Part shown: in pieces, positions 1-8,868 of the stretch
Layout: every line of letters begins with the position of its first letter
Numbering within the stretch: the first letter of the stretch is position 1
Source: Oscillospiraceae bacterium
GTDB taxonomy: Bacteria; Bacillota; Clostridia; Oscillospirales; Acutalibacteraceae
DNA: 64,000 bases
NCBI GenBank assembly: GCA_015066225.1
Contig: SVOT01000007.1
Coordinates: 1 to 64,000, forward strand
Direction of reading: 5' to 3'
Made by a program: the position numbers and the translations under genes
The notes under the pieces: model-generated
Database searches by the model: none
Told to the model about the DNA's origin: nothing
What the model saw: the letters and a program-made list of their open reading frames with translations, nothing else

Positions 1-1076
1 TTGATGAACAGCTCACACACGAAAAGGCTGCAAAAATCTTTGAGTTTGAGCAGCAGACAAAAGACGATATGGATAAGCTTGCAGGTGAAATTATCGGCGG
101 CGCTATCCAGCGTTGTGCGGCTGACCACGCCGCAGAGGCAACGGTTTCCGTTGTTACAATCCCCAACGATGAAATGAAGGGTCGTATCATCGGCCGTGAG
201 GGTAGAAATATCCGAACAATCGAAACAATCACGGGTGTTGACCTTATTATTGACGACACACCCGAGGCAATCACAGTTTCTTGCTTTGAGCCTGTACGCC
301 GTGAAATTGCAAGACTCACTCTTGAAAAGCTTGTTTCCGACGGCAGAATCCACCCCGCAAGAATCGAAGAAATGTTTGAAAAATCAAAACGTGAGGTTGA
401 AAACACCATTCGTCAGACAGGTGAAAAGGCTGTTATTGATGCCGGTGTAAACGGTCTCCACGGCGAGCTTGTCAAGCTTCTCGGTAAGCTCAAATACCGC
501 ACAAGCTATGGTCAGAACGTTCTTAACCACTCTCTTGAGGTTTCATACCTTGCGGGTCTTATGGCGGCTGAGCTTGGTGCCGACGTCAAGCTTGCAAAGC
601 GTGCAGGTCTTCTCCACGATATCGGTAAAGCTCTTGACCACGAAAAAGAGGGTACTCACATCGAGCTCGGTGTTGACGTAGCCAGAAAGCACAAAGAAAA
701 CGAACAGGTTGTTCACGCTATTCAGGCTCACCACGGCGACGTTGAGGCAAAAACACTTATCGCTTGCCTTGTTCAGGCGGCTGACGCAATTTCTGCTGCT
801 CGCCCAGGTGCAAGACGCGAAAACATTGAATCTTATATTCAGCGTTTGCAGAAGCTCGAAGAGATTACAACCTCCTTTGCAGGTGTTGACAGTGCTTTCG
901 CAATCCAGGCAGGTCGTGAGGTACGTATTATGGTTAAGCCTGACGCTGTCAGTGATGACCAGATGGTTCTTCTCGCAAGAGATATTGTTAAGAAAATCGA
1001 AGGCGAGCTTGAATATCCCGGCCAGATTAAGGTTAACGTAATCAGAGAGAGCCGTGCGATTGATTTCGCAAAATAA
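1..1076 (+). CDS. rny: Ribonuclease Y, 5' end cut by window
   Basis: Membrane-anchored endoribonuclease that starts mRNA decay in Firmicutes. The reading frame is open from base 3, so the N-terminal anchor and most of the coiled coil lie outside the window. The visible 357 codons hold the end of the coiled coil, a KH RNA-binding domain with the [10 protein letters not shown] loop, and an HD phosphohydrolase domain with [12 protein letters not shown] and AHHGD metal ligands. The next gene is ymdB, the same order as ymdA-ymdB in Bacillus. A hairpin with a T-run follows the stop. Family assignment is near certain; only the N-terminus is missing. Confidence 0.96.
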   Translation, partial: DEQLTHEKAAKIFEFEQQTKDDMDKLAGEIIGGAIQRCAADHAAEATVSVVTIPNDEMKGRIIGREGRNIRTIETITGVDLIIDDTPEAITVSCFEPVRREIARLTLEKLVSDGRIHPARIEEMFEKSKREVENTIRQTGEKAVIDAGVNGLHGELVKLLGKLKYRTSYGQNVLNHSLEVSYLAGLMAAELGADVKLAKRAGLLHDIGKALDHEKEGTHIELGVDVARKHKENEQVVHAIQAHHGDVEAKTLIACLVQAADAISAARPGARRENIESYIQRLQKLEEITTSFAGVDSAFAIQAGREVRIMVKPDAVSDDQMVLLARDIVKKIEGELEYPGQIKVNVIRESRAIDFAK

Positions 1077-1086
1077 TTCATAAAAT

Positions 1087-1124
1087 AAGCGGAACCTTCC
1101 TGCCACGGTGGGTTTCGCTTTTTT
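1087..1124 (+). terminator. Hairpin terminator after rny
   Basis: AAGCGGAACC pairs imperfectly (G-U allowed) with GGGTTTCGCTT, followed by a T-run. It lies between rny and ymdB, so ymdB may depend partly on read-through. Confidence 0.6.
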
Positions 1125-1155
1125 ACAATTTATATATAGAAACGATGGTAACAAT

Positions 1156-1926
1156 ATGAGATTGTTATTTTTAGGTGACGTTGTGGGGCAGGGTGGCTGC
1201 GATTTTCTTTTTAAAAAGCTACCCGAGTTCAAAAGAAAAAACAACATTGACGTGTGCATTGCAAACGGTGAAAACTCCGCACAGGGCAACGGTGTAACTC
1301 CAAAATCCTGTGAAATGCTTTTTACAAGCGGTGTGGATTTTATAACTCTTGGCAACCATACCTTCAGACGCCCTGAATTTTTAGAATATCTTGACAGAAG
1401 TGTTCCGGTTATAAGACCGTATAATTTCCCCTCTGCCGCTCCGGGCAGGGGTGTCGGGATTATTGACAAGGGCAGATACCGCATAGCAGTTATAAATATG
1501 CAGGGTACAGTTTACTCGGAGCCTCTGGGCAACCCGTTTTCTGAGATGGAAAGGGCACTTGCGGAAACTGACGGTTGCAAAACCGTTATTGTTGATTTTC
1601 ACGCTGAAGCCACGGCGGAAAAACGTGCTATGGGCTTTTTCCTTGACGGCAGAGTTACCGCTGTTCTGGGCACACACACCCATGTTCAGACGGCGGACGA
1701 ACAGCTTTTGCCCCAAGGCACTGCATATATTACCGACGTTGGTATGACGGGTCCCGTTCAATCTGTTCTCGGCATAAAGCCGGAGCTGACAATAAGAAAA
1801 TTTAAAACAAATTTACCTGTTCGGTTTGAAAACGGCGATGGTGAATATTCAATGTGCGGATGTGTGATTGATATTGACGAAAAAACAGGGAAAGCAATTA
1901 ACATAGAAAGGATAAATGTTAAATGA
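1156..1926 (+). CDS. ymdB: YmdB-family metallophosphoesterase
   Basis: Calcineurin-like phosphoesterase of the YmdB/DR1281 family; Bacillus YmdB is a 2',3'-cyclic nucleotide phosphodiesterase that affects motile versus biofilm gene expression. Metal-binding motifs are visible: GDVVG near residue 7, NGENSAQG, GNHTF and GTHTHVQT. I start at 1156 (MRLLFLGDVVG) because this is the standard family start; an in-frame ATG at 1108 lies inside the terminator hairpin. The product is 256 aa, close to the usual ~264. The stop overlaps the next start by four bases (ATGA). Confidence 0.93.
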   Translation: MRLLFLGDVVGQGGCDFLFKKLPEFKRKNNIDVCIANGENSAQGNGVTPKSCEMLFTSGVDFITLGNHTFRRPEFLEYLDRSVPVIRPYNFPSAAPGRGVGIIDKGRYRIAVINMQGTVYSEPLGNPFSEMERALAETDGCKTVIVDFHAEATAEKRAMGFFLDGRVTAVLGTHTHVQTADEQLLPQGTAYITDVGMTGPVQSVLGIKPELTIRKFKTNLPVRFENGDGEYSMCGCVIDIDEKTGKAINIERINVK

Positions 1927-3428
1927 AAAAATTCATAAGCATAATTCTTGTATGTGCATTGTTGCTGACTCTTTCTGCCTGTGGCGATAAAAAACCTGAG
2001 GATACCACAACAACTGAGCAATATGTTTTGCCCACTCCAACGGTGAATTCTGATATATCCCTGCCATTCACAAGTGCGGCGGATTTTAACCCATACACAA
2101 CAAAAAGTGCTTTAAACAGGGATATTCTGCCCGTTCTTTACGAAAGCCTTTTTGTTGCAAAAGACAGCTCTGCTGCTACGCCTCTTCTTGCATCCTCAAG
2201 TGAAATTGACGGCAAAAAGATAGTTGTTAAGCTTGTTCAGGGAGTTGTTTTCAGCGACGGCAGCATTTTTTCGAGTAAAAACGTTGTTGAAAGCTTTGAA
2301 AAAGCACAAGGCAGCCCGTATTATAAAAACCAGTTAAAAAACATCACGTCTGTCAAAGCAACAGATAACTATACTGTTGAGTTTATTCTTAGTAATGAAG
2401 ACGTTCAGGTATTGAATACCTTGGATTTTCCCATTGCCAGGAAAATCAAAAATGAGTATATCGGAACAGGTAAATATCTGCTCTCAAGGCTTGATGATGC
2501 GTTGTATTTAGCGGTGAATAAAAAGCACCGTGAATATAACGACACGTGGAACGAACAGATTGCACTTTACGATATGTCGGGTATTACAAGTCCGGTATAT
2601 CCCTTTAAGGCAAATGAGATAAGCGTTTACAAAAACGACCTTAGCGAGGAATACGTGAACCTTTCTTCCAAAACCGTTTCCGTGGGAACAGATAATCTGG
2701 TTTATGTGGGGGTTAACTCTCAGTGGGCGGGTACGGTTACCTCGATACCCTGGGTGCGTCAAGCAATAAACATCGGTATCAACAGAAAAAATATTGCTGC
2801 AGCATCTTATCTTGGTCAGGCAACTGCAACAGTAACACCCTTCAAAGCAGGCTTCAGCGAGCTTGACAAAATAGATATAATCGGTGTTGAGGGTGACCTT
2901 GAAAAGTCTATCGGTATTCTTGAACGTAACGGCTACGATGACTTTAACGGTGAGGGAGTGAGAACCAACGGTGTTTCTGCCCTGCGAGTGAATATACTCG
3001 TCTGCACCGAAAACAAATATAAAGTAACTGTTGCAGAAAGCTTTAAAGCAGAGCTCGAAAAGCTGGGCTTCGGAGTTACTATTACAAAAAAGAAAACCGC
3101 AGAGGATTTTACGGCGGCGCTGGCAGAGGGACATTACAGCTTTTATATCGGCGAGGCACAGCTTACCCCAAACTGTGATTTGAGCGAATTTTTCTCGGAA
3201 GGCGGTAACCTCAGCTATGGCATAAATGAAGAAATGTTTATAGAATATTCATCATATAAAGCCAATGATATAAACACGGTAACGTTTGTTGAAAACTTTT
3301 GTGCAAACATTCCGTTTTTACCTCTTTTTTACAAAAAAGCCATTGTTTCCGTGAATCCCAACATTGAGGGTCTGGGAGCGGGAGACACCCTTTATTCTTC
3401 GGTAAGCAACTGGAAGCTGAAGAAGTGA
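1923..3428 (+). CDS. Oligopeptide-type ABC transporter substrate-binding lipoprotein
   Basis: SBP family 5 (DppA/OppA-like) extracytoplasmic solute receptor, 501 aa. It begins with a lipoprotein signal: a charged MKK start, a hydrophobic stretch and the lipobox LSAC with Cys about residue 20. The mature part has the family pattern of a region such as VVFSDGSIFSSKNVVESF, where OppA proteins describe the peptide-binding lobe. No permease or ATPase genes are nearby, so it is an orphan receptor and its ligand cannot be told. It is translationally coupled to ymdB by a 4-base overlap. Confidence 0.85.
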   Translation: MKKFISIILVCALLLTLSACGDKKPEDTTTTEQYVLPTPTVNSDISLPFTSAADFNPYTTKSALNRDILPVLYESLFVAKDSSAATPLLASSSEIDGKKIVVKLVQGVVFSDGSIFSSKNVVESFEKAQGSPYYKNQLKNITSVKATDNYTVEFILSNEDVQVLNTLDFPIARKIKNEYIGTGKYLLSRLDDALYLAVNKKHREYNDTWNEQIALYDMSGITSPVYPFKANEISVYKNDLSEEYVNLSSKTVSVGTDNLVYVGVNSQWAGTVTSIPWVRQAINIGINRKNIAAASYLGQATATVTPFKAGFSELDKIDIIGVEGDLEKSIGILERNGYDDFNGEGVRTNGVSALRVNILVCTENKYKVTVAESFKAELEKLGFGVTITKKKTAEDFTAALAEGHYSFYIGEAQLTPNCDLSEFFSEGGNLSYGINEEMFIEYSSYKANDINTVTFVENFCANIPFLPLFYKKAIVSVNPNIEGLGAGDTLYSSVSNWKLKK

Positions 3429-3451
3429 CGGTTTATTAATAATTTAATACT

Positions 3452-3480
3452 TGTATTTAGCGGGTATTTAGTTTATAATA
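3452..3480 (+). promoter_or_regulatory. Sigma-A-type promoter
   Basis: TTGTAT, 17-base spacer, TATAAT, about 38 bases before the start of the 600-residue membrane protein. Confidence 0.65.
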
Positions 3481-3517
3481 GCCTAGTATATTTTAAAAAT
3501 TCTAAGGAGTTGACAAA

Positions 3518-5320
3518 ATGGATCCTATCAAGGTCGATTTTTCGGGTAAAGGCAGACCCAAAGAGGTTGTTATCCCTCCCGATAAAAAAGTTTTAAAAAT
3601 GATAATTAACATCATTTTAACCCTCGTTGGCGGTGGCATTGCATATTACGTTATGCTTCCTGCAATTAACCTGAAAAGCATTGATTTTTACATTTTCGTC
3701 GGTATTGTCCTTGCTTTGTACGTTGTTTTAACATTTATAACTTCAAAGGCGTTTGCAAAACCCGAATATATCGCCTATGTTAAGAAGCAGTCAAAGATAC
3801 CCTTTATCATTGCACTTGTTTTTGCATTGATTCTTCTTGTTGGTTATCTCACCTCTGCCGCACTTTTCCGTGCAAGAGATTACAGTGAAATTATTTCTGT
3901 GAAGACTGAGAACTTCGGCGAGAATGAAAAGAGCATCACAACAATTACAAGCCTTGAGGATTTCAGCAGCGTTCCTATGATTGATAAGGACGTTGCACTT
4001 AACCTTGCAAACAAAAAGCTTGGTGACCTTTCTGCCTGGGTTTCACAGTTTGTTATTGACGAAACTTATTCAACACAGGTTAACTACAAGGGTAATCCCT
4101 ACAGAATCTTCCCTCTTAAATACGGCGACGTTTTCAAATGGTTTAAAAACACCAAAGACGGTATCCCTGCATACCTCGCTGTTAATATGTACACTCAGGA
4201 AGCAAACGCGATTGTTCTTGAAGATTTAGGTCTTCAGAATATTCAGGTTTCAACAAGCGAATTCTTCAACGAAAAGCTTTCCCGTGTGCTTCGCTTCTAT
4301 AACCCCACATATATGTATGGTACTCCTTCACTTGAAATTGATGAAGACGGTCATCCATGGTGGGTTTGCGAACGTGTCGATAAAACAATCGGTCTTATCG
4401 GTGGTACAGACGTTATCGGGGTTGTTCTTGTTGACGCTTGCGATAAGAATAACATTAAAGAATTCAGCATTGACGAAGTTAAAGAGAACAAAGAGATTCA
4501 GTGGATTGACCAGATTTATTCCGACGATCTCCTTGTTCAGCAATATAACTACTACGGTAAATATTCAGGTGGCTTCATTAACGGCTACATCGGTCAGAGC
4601 GGAGTTGTTTCAACGACAACAGGCTCAAGCTACATTGCCAGTGGCGATGACGTTTGGCTTTATACAGGTGTTACATCTGTTACAAACGACGACTCAATCG
4701 TAGGCTTTGCAATTATCAACCAGCGTACCAAGGAAGCTGTTTTCCAGAAAATTTCAGGTACAACCGAAGCAGGTGCTCAGGATTCTGCTCAGGCGGTTGT
4801 TTCCGATAAGGGCTGGCAGGCAACCTTCCCCGTTCTTCTCAACATTGACGGCGAAGCTACCTACTTTATGGCTCTTAAAGACAGCGACGTTGTTAAGAGC
4901 TACGCAATGGTTAGCGTTGAGCGTGTTCAGGATGCTGTCAGAAGTGAGGATGACGCAAACCCCGACCTTGAAGATTGCTTGAGAGCATACGTTGACAGAG
5001 TTAAAGCAAGCACAAAGCGCACTCTTAAAATCAACTATAACGCTGTTCTTCCCGATTCATTGGGCGGTGCTGATAGTGACAGCGAAAACGACAACAAGGC
5101 AGAGCTCAAAACAGTCAGCGGTACAATCAGCGATATCCGCACAGCGGTAGTTGACGGCAACAGCGTTTACTACATCGCTCTTGACGGCAAGCCTGTTTAT
5201 TACACAATGGCGGCGACTGATGACAATTCTGTTGTTATCCTTAACGTTGGTGACAAGGTGAAAATCAACTTCAAGGCTTCTGACGACAGCATCATCAAGG
5301 CAAAATCAATCAAAAAATAA
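3518..5320 (+). CDS. Large membrane-anchored protein of unknown function
   Basis: 600 aa. The N-terminal 25 residues are charged and cytoplasmic. Three predicted membrane helices follow (about residues 26-49, 54-76 and 92-115), then about 480 residues without obvious helices, probably outside the cell. The C-terminal ~65 residues, after an acidic linker (about 515-530), look like a small beta-barrel/OB-like unit (SGTISDIRTAVVDGNSVYYI). I recognise no family and no catalytic motif. It has its own promoter, a strong RBS (AAGGAG at 3504) and a terminator, so it is a single-gene unit. Confidence 0.85.
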   Translation: MDPIKVDFSGKGRPKEVVIPPDKKVLKMIINIILTLVGGGIAYYVMLPAINLKSIDFYIFVGIVLALYVVLTFITSKAFAKPEYIAYVKKQSKIPFIIALVFALILLVGYLTSAALFRARDYSEIISVKTENFGENEKSITTITSLEDFSSVPMIDKDVALNLANKKLGDLSAWVSQFVIDETYSTQVNYKGNPYRIFPLKYGDVFKWFKNTKDGIPAYLAVNMYTQEANAIVLEDLGLQNIQVSTSEFFNEKLSRVLRFYNPTYMYGTPSLEIDEDGHPWWVCERVDKTIGLIGGTDVIGVVLVDACDKNNIKEFSIDEVKENKEIQWIDQIYSDDLLVQQYNYYGKYSGGFINGYIGQSGVVSTTTGSSYIASGDDVWLYTGVTSVTNDDSIVGFAIINQRTKEAVFQKISGTTEAGAQDSAQAVVSDKGWQATFPVLLNIDGEATYFMALKDSDVVKSYAMVSVERVQDAVRSEDDANPDLEDCLRAYVDRVKASTKRTLKINYNAVLPDSLGGADSDSENDNKAELKTVSGTISDIRTAVVDGNSVYYIALDGKPVYYTMAATDDNSVVILNVGDKVKINFKASDDSIIKAKSIKK

Positions 5321-5327
5321 TAAATAA

Positions 5328-5363
5328 AAACTCCGTAGGATTATCCTACGGAGTTTTATTTTT
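5328..5363. terminator. Bidirectional terminator
   Basis: A 13-bp perfect stem (AAACTCCGTAGGA and its complement) with a 3-base loop and T-rich flank, between two convergent genes. Confidence 0.9.
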
Positions 5364-5365
5364 GT

Positions 5366-5878
5366 TTATTTTTCCATTTGCTTCTGATTCTGTATCGGGA
5401 GCGGTCTGTGCTTTGCGGTGTATTCGCTGACATCAATTTTTATAACTGCAACGGCGCTGACCATTCTTTCGTTAAATTCAAAATCAAGCCCTGTCTGTGA
5501 TTTCATAAATATAGAAAGCCCTGTCATCTTATCTTGCGGATTTTCAAGAATTTCTGCGATGCCCTTCCCCATAACCGAGGAGTATGAGGTGCCGTATTGG
5601 CAGGCGACGCTACCTGAAAAAGCGGTTACATCGCTCTCAACAGAGAAAAAAACCTTGGGGTTTGCTCTCATTAAGTCCAGCTTTTTGCCCTCTGTTGCAC
5701 CGTGAAGGTAAAGGGTGAGCTTGCCGTCAATCATTGTGAAGCCGTAGTTCATCGGCACAACGTATGGCTCGTCACCATCAACAAGACCAATATGTATAAT
5801 ATTTTCTTTCTCGAGTATTTTAACTATTTCTGCTAAATCTGTGATTTCACGCTCACGGCGTGTAAGACCTTGTACCAT
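5366..5878 (-). CDS. Nim-like pyridoxamine 5'-phosphate oxidase-fold flavoprotein
   Basis: 170 aa split-barrel flavin-binding protein. The N-terminal RREREITD and VPMNYGFT, then YLHGATEGKKLDL, match the NimA/PNPOx-like family, which binds FMN; some members reduce nitroimidazoles, but the physiological substrate of most is unknown. It is the last gene of the minus-strand run, with its start 2 bases from the rlmD stop, so it is co-transcribed. Activity against drugs should not be inferred from family alone. Confidence 0.82.
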   Translation of the reverse strand: MVQGLTRREREITDLAEIVKILEKENIIHIGLVDGDEPYVVPMNYGFTMIDGKLTLYLHGATEGKKLDLMRANPKVFFSVESDVTAFSGSVACQYGTSYSSVMGKGIAEILENPQDKMTGLSIFMKSQTGLDFEFNERMVSAVAVIKIDVSEYTAKHRPLPIQNQKQMEK

Positions 5879-5880
5879 AA

Positions 5881-7236
5881 TTATATTCCTTTCTTATCTA
5901 ATAAAGCGACGGATTCTACGTGGTGTGTTCTTGGGAACATATCAACCGGAGTAACTTCCTTTACCTTATAACCCAAATCCAGAAGTCTTGCACAATCTCT
6001 GGCGAGGGTTGCCGGGTCGCATGAAACATAAACGATTTTTTGGGGGTTAATTTGTGAAACGGTTTTCAAAAGCTCCTCGGCACAGCCCTTTCTTGGCGGG
6101 TCGAGAATAACCGTGTCGGGCTTGATACCCTCGTTTTTAAGCTCTTCTGCCGCAACGCTTGCATCACCGCAGATGAAACGGGCATTGGTGATGTTGTTGA
6201 GCTGAGCGTTCACCCTTGCGTCTTCAATAGCTTCGGGTATGATTTCAACGCCGATCAATTCCTTAACAGAATTTGCCATTGAAAGACCGATTGTGCCCGT
6301 GCCGCAATAAAGGTCAAGAATTGTTTGCTCGGTGGTGGGTGCAGCATATTCGGCGGCTTTTTTGTAAAGAAGCTCGGCGCCGTTTCTGTTTACCTGGTAA
6401 AATGAGAGGGGTGAAAGCTTGATTTTTACACCGCAAAGAATGTCGGTAATGTAGCCGTCACCGTAAATGTTTATGCATTTTTCGCCCAGAACAACGTTTG
6501 TTTTTTCTCTGTTTATGTTTGCAACAAGTGTTTTGAATCCATCAACAGAAGAAAGCTTTTCTAAAAGTGAGTCGCAGTGGGGGAGCGTGGTGCCGTTTAT
6601 TACGGCGCAGACCATAATCTCACCTGTTGCAAATGCTTTTCGCAGGTAAATGTGGCGAAGAAGACCGATGCCGATTTCTTCGTTATAAACTGTTATGCTG
6701 TTTTCATTTATCCAGGCTTTGAAAATATCTATAATTTCTGTAAACTCCTCGGGCTGCAGAAGACAGTCGCCACCATCAATTACACGGTGGCTTTTTTTAG
6801 CATAAAAGCCGATGCTGAGAATGCCGTTTTCACGCCTTACGGGGTATTGCGCCTTGTTGCGGTAGCGAGCTGTTTCGGGTGAGGCAACAATGGGCTTGAA
6901 CTCCGGTGAAAGACCGCCGATTCTTTCAAAAGCATCTTTTACCTTTTGAGCCTTGTATTCAAGCTCCGCCTCGTATTTTATGTGGCCAAAGGAGCAACCG
7001 CCACAGCTTCTGAAGGCGTCGCATTGTGGTTCGATTCTATCCTTTGATGGCTTTATTATTTTTATGGCTTTTCCAACGGCGTATGTTTTCTTTGCCTTTA
7101 TTACGTGGCAAAGAACTTCGTCGCCCACAGCGGTGTTTTCGACGAAAATTGCCTGACCGTCGAATTTACCAACGCCGCCACCCTCAGAGGTGTAGCCTGT
7201 TATTTTAAGTTTGAATTCGTCATTCTTTTGGACCAT
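5881..7236 (-). CDS. rlmD: 23S rRNA (uracil-5-)-methyltransferase, RlmD/RumA family
   Basis: 451 aa SAM-dependent methyltransferase that makes 5-methyluridine in 23S rRNA. Domains in order: a TRAM RNA-binding domain (about 1-60); an iron-sulfur Cys set C72, C78, C81 (C-x5-CGGC); and a Rossmann methyltransferase domain with DLYCGTGTIGLS, DPPRKGC and the catalytic Cys in VYVSCDPATLARD. In Firmicutes such enzymes may methylate both U747 and U1939 (RlmCD), so target specificity is open. It overlaps the upstream rnmV by 17 bases. Confidence 0.93.
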   Translation of the reverse strand: MVQKNDEFKLKITGYTSEGGGVGKFDGQAIFVENTAVGDEVLCHVIKAKKTYAVGKAIKIIKPSKDRIEPQCDAFRSCGGCSFGHIKYEAELEYKAQKVKDAFERIGGLSPEFKPIVASPETARYRNKAQYPVRRENGILSIGFYAKKSHRVIDGGDCLLQPEEFTEIIDIFKAWINENSITVYNEEIGIGLLRHIYLRKAFATGEIMVCAVINGTTLPHCDSLLEKLSSVDGFKTLVANINREKTNVVLGEKCINIYGDGYITDILCGVKIKLSPLSFYQVNRNGAELLYKKAAEYAAPTTEQTILDLYCGTGTIGLSMANSVKELIGVEIIPEAIEDARVNAQLNNITNARFICGDASVAAEELKNEGIKPDTVILDPPRKGCAEELLKTVSQINPQKIVYVSCDPATLARDCARLLDLGYKVKEVTPVDMFPRTHHVESVALLDKKGI

Positions 7237-7825
7237 TTTGTTTTATTTCCTCAATCGCTTTTTTATAGTCTTCAAATGATAAAAAGGTGTTCAATATCTG
7301 AACAAGTGCATTTGATGTTATTCTTTCGGGAAGCCCAAGGTGCTTCAGTAATTTTTTCCGCATCTGTGAGCTGTCTGCCCTGCCGGATAAACCGTCTTCA
7401 AACAAATCAAGCTTTGTGATTTCCCGCTTTTCTCTATCGCAGGTTTCTTCGCAGAAAACGCCCGCTTTTTCAAGGGCGTCAATTATGATTTCGGGCTTTA
7501 TGCCCTCAACACCAAGCTTACCCTCTTTAGAATACTCGGTTTTTCTTTTTTCTTTGCCGAAAATGTCGGGGATATATGCGTGCTTTATGTGCTCTGCGGG
7601 CACAATGCCCTTTATAAAAGAACGTATAACAAAGCCTGCAGAGTCGCTGTCGGTAAGAATAAGAATACCCTTCGTTTCGGCAAGCTTTCTTATGAGCGCC
7701 TGTTTTTCTTTATTGTTAAATATCCCGAAGCCGTCGGTTTCGATTATAACGGCATCAAGAATAGATGAGAGCTTTATTTTATCATATTTACCCTCAACAA
7801 TAACTACTCTGTCAATTTTAATCAT
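7220..7825 (-). CDS. rnmV: Ribonuclease M5
   Basis: 201 aa Toprim-domain endonuclease that matures 5S rRNA. The VEGKYDK motif near residue 10 and TDSDSAG near residue 58 are the Toprim catalytic acidic residues. The KRKTEYSKEGKLGVEGI segment is typical of M5, and the C-terminal half is the 5S RNA-recognition part. Start and stop overlap its neighbours, so it is translationally coupled in the operon. Typical length is ~180-190. Confidence 0.93.
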   Translation of the reverse strand: MIKIDRVVIVEGKYDKIKLSSILDAVIIETDGFGIFNNKEKQALIRKLAETKGILILTDSDSAGFVIRSFIKGIVPAEHIKHAYIPDIFGKEKRKTEYSKEGKLGVEGIKPEIIIDALEKAGVFCEETCDREKREITKLDLFEDGLSGRADSSQMRKKLLKHLGLPERITSNALVQILNTFLSFEDYKKAIEEIKQNGPKE

Positions 7826-8868
7826 CAGATTCTCAACAACCTTAAAATGAGCTCTTCAAGAAGGATTTTGCTGTCTTCGCCTGTTGATTTCATTCGTCGG
7901 TCTGTTTCAGAAAGAATCAATAAAGCGGATTTTAACTGTGTCAGGGTGTAGCCTGAGCCGTCTCTTGCGGCATTGTCAAGCAAAAAGCCTTTGTTTTTAT
8001 AGGTGTTTCCGAAAGCCGAGCCCAGAAGAGTATAGGATTCGCCCTTTTCCTTGCAGGCTTTTACGCGGTACATATCAACAAACGCTTTTGAAAGCACGCC
8101 TAGAATAACAACGGGCTCTTCACGAAGCTTGAAAAGGTTTGCGAGTGTTTCAAAAGCATTGTCTGCTTCGCCTTTCGTTATCATCCTTGAAAGCTGGAAT
8201 ATTTTTGCCTCAACGGAAACGACAACGGTTTCATCCACATCTTTTTTTGTGATGCTGCCGCTGCCCACAAAGGCGCAAACCTTGTTCAGCTCGTTCTGAA
8301 GCGTGCTCATATCCTCGCCGACAAGGTTTATTATGTATGCTGCAACGTCTTTCGGAAGAACGCAATCCTTTTTTGCAGCCGAAGAAACAAGAAGCTTTTC
8401 AAGGGCGGAGCGTGTGCGCTTGTCTATTTGTGCACAGGCGCCGACGAAATCAATAAACTTGATGATATGGGGCCACTTGTTTTTCTTTTCATCCACCTCA
8501 AGGGTATCCATCCAGAAAACAAGAATGCTGGTTTCGGGTATGTCAGACAAAACGTTCTGAAAATCTTCATCCAGCTTGCCACGCTCGCTGACAAAGCTGT
8601 TCAGAGGAAAATCGTGCACAAGGGTGCAGGTGAACTCGTCCATCATCGGGAAGGTGGAAACACAATCGTATATTTCGTTCAATGACGTTTCCTTGCCGTC
8701 AAGCTTTTTAAGATTGAAGTCGGCAAAATCGGGGTTAACAGCCCTTGAACAAATTTGGTTAGCGTAAAATTGCTTGAGGTAGCCCTCGTTGCCGTAAATC
8801 ATATATACACGGGAAAACTCACCGGATTTTATTTGTTTTTTAAGAGTATCTTCATTTAAAAATGCCAT
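7825..8868 (-). CDS. holA: DNA polymerase III, delta subunit
   Basis: 347 aa clamp-loader subunit that opens the beta sliding clamp at replication forks. The N-terminal VYMIYGNEGYLKQFYANQI, FPMMDEFTCTLV and the later SRMITKGEADNAFETLANL are family signatures; the fold is a degenerate AAA+ module without a working Walker A. In Firmicutes it is commonly found directly after comEC, as here. It overlaps comEC by 13 bases and touches rnmV. Confidence 0.93.
   Translation of the reverse strand: MAFLNEDTLKKQIKSGEFSRVYMIYGNEGYLKQFYANQICSRAVNPDFADFNLKKLDGKETSLNEIYDCVSTFPMMDEFTCTLVHDFPLNSFVSERGKLDEDFQNVLSDIPETSILVFWMDTLEVDEKKNKWPHIIKFIDFVGACAQIDKRTRSALEKLLVSSAAKKDCVLPKDVAAYIINLVGEDMSTLQNELNKVCAFVGSGSITKKDVDETVVVSVEAKIFQLSRMITKGEADNAFETLANLFKLREEPVVILGVLSKAFVDMYRVKACKEKGESYTLLGSAFGNTYKNKGFLLDNAARDGSGYTLTQLKSALLILSETDRRMKSTGEDSKILLEELILRLLRI

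Noticed and set aside
543..1484. 313-residue open frame on the minus strand
   Set aside because: It lies opposite rny and ymdB, has no RBS and mirrors their codon pattern; a shadow.
7020..7040. tRNA T-loop-like GTTCGATTC
   Set aside because: It is inside rlmD with no acceptor or anticodon stem around it.
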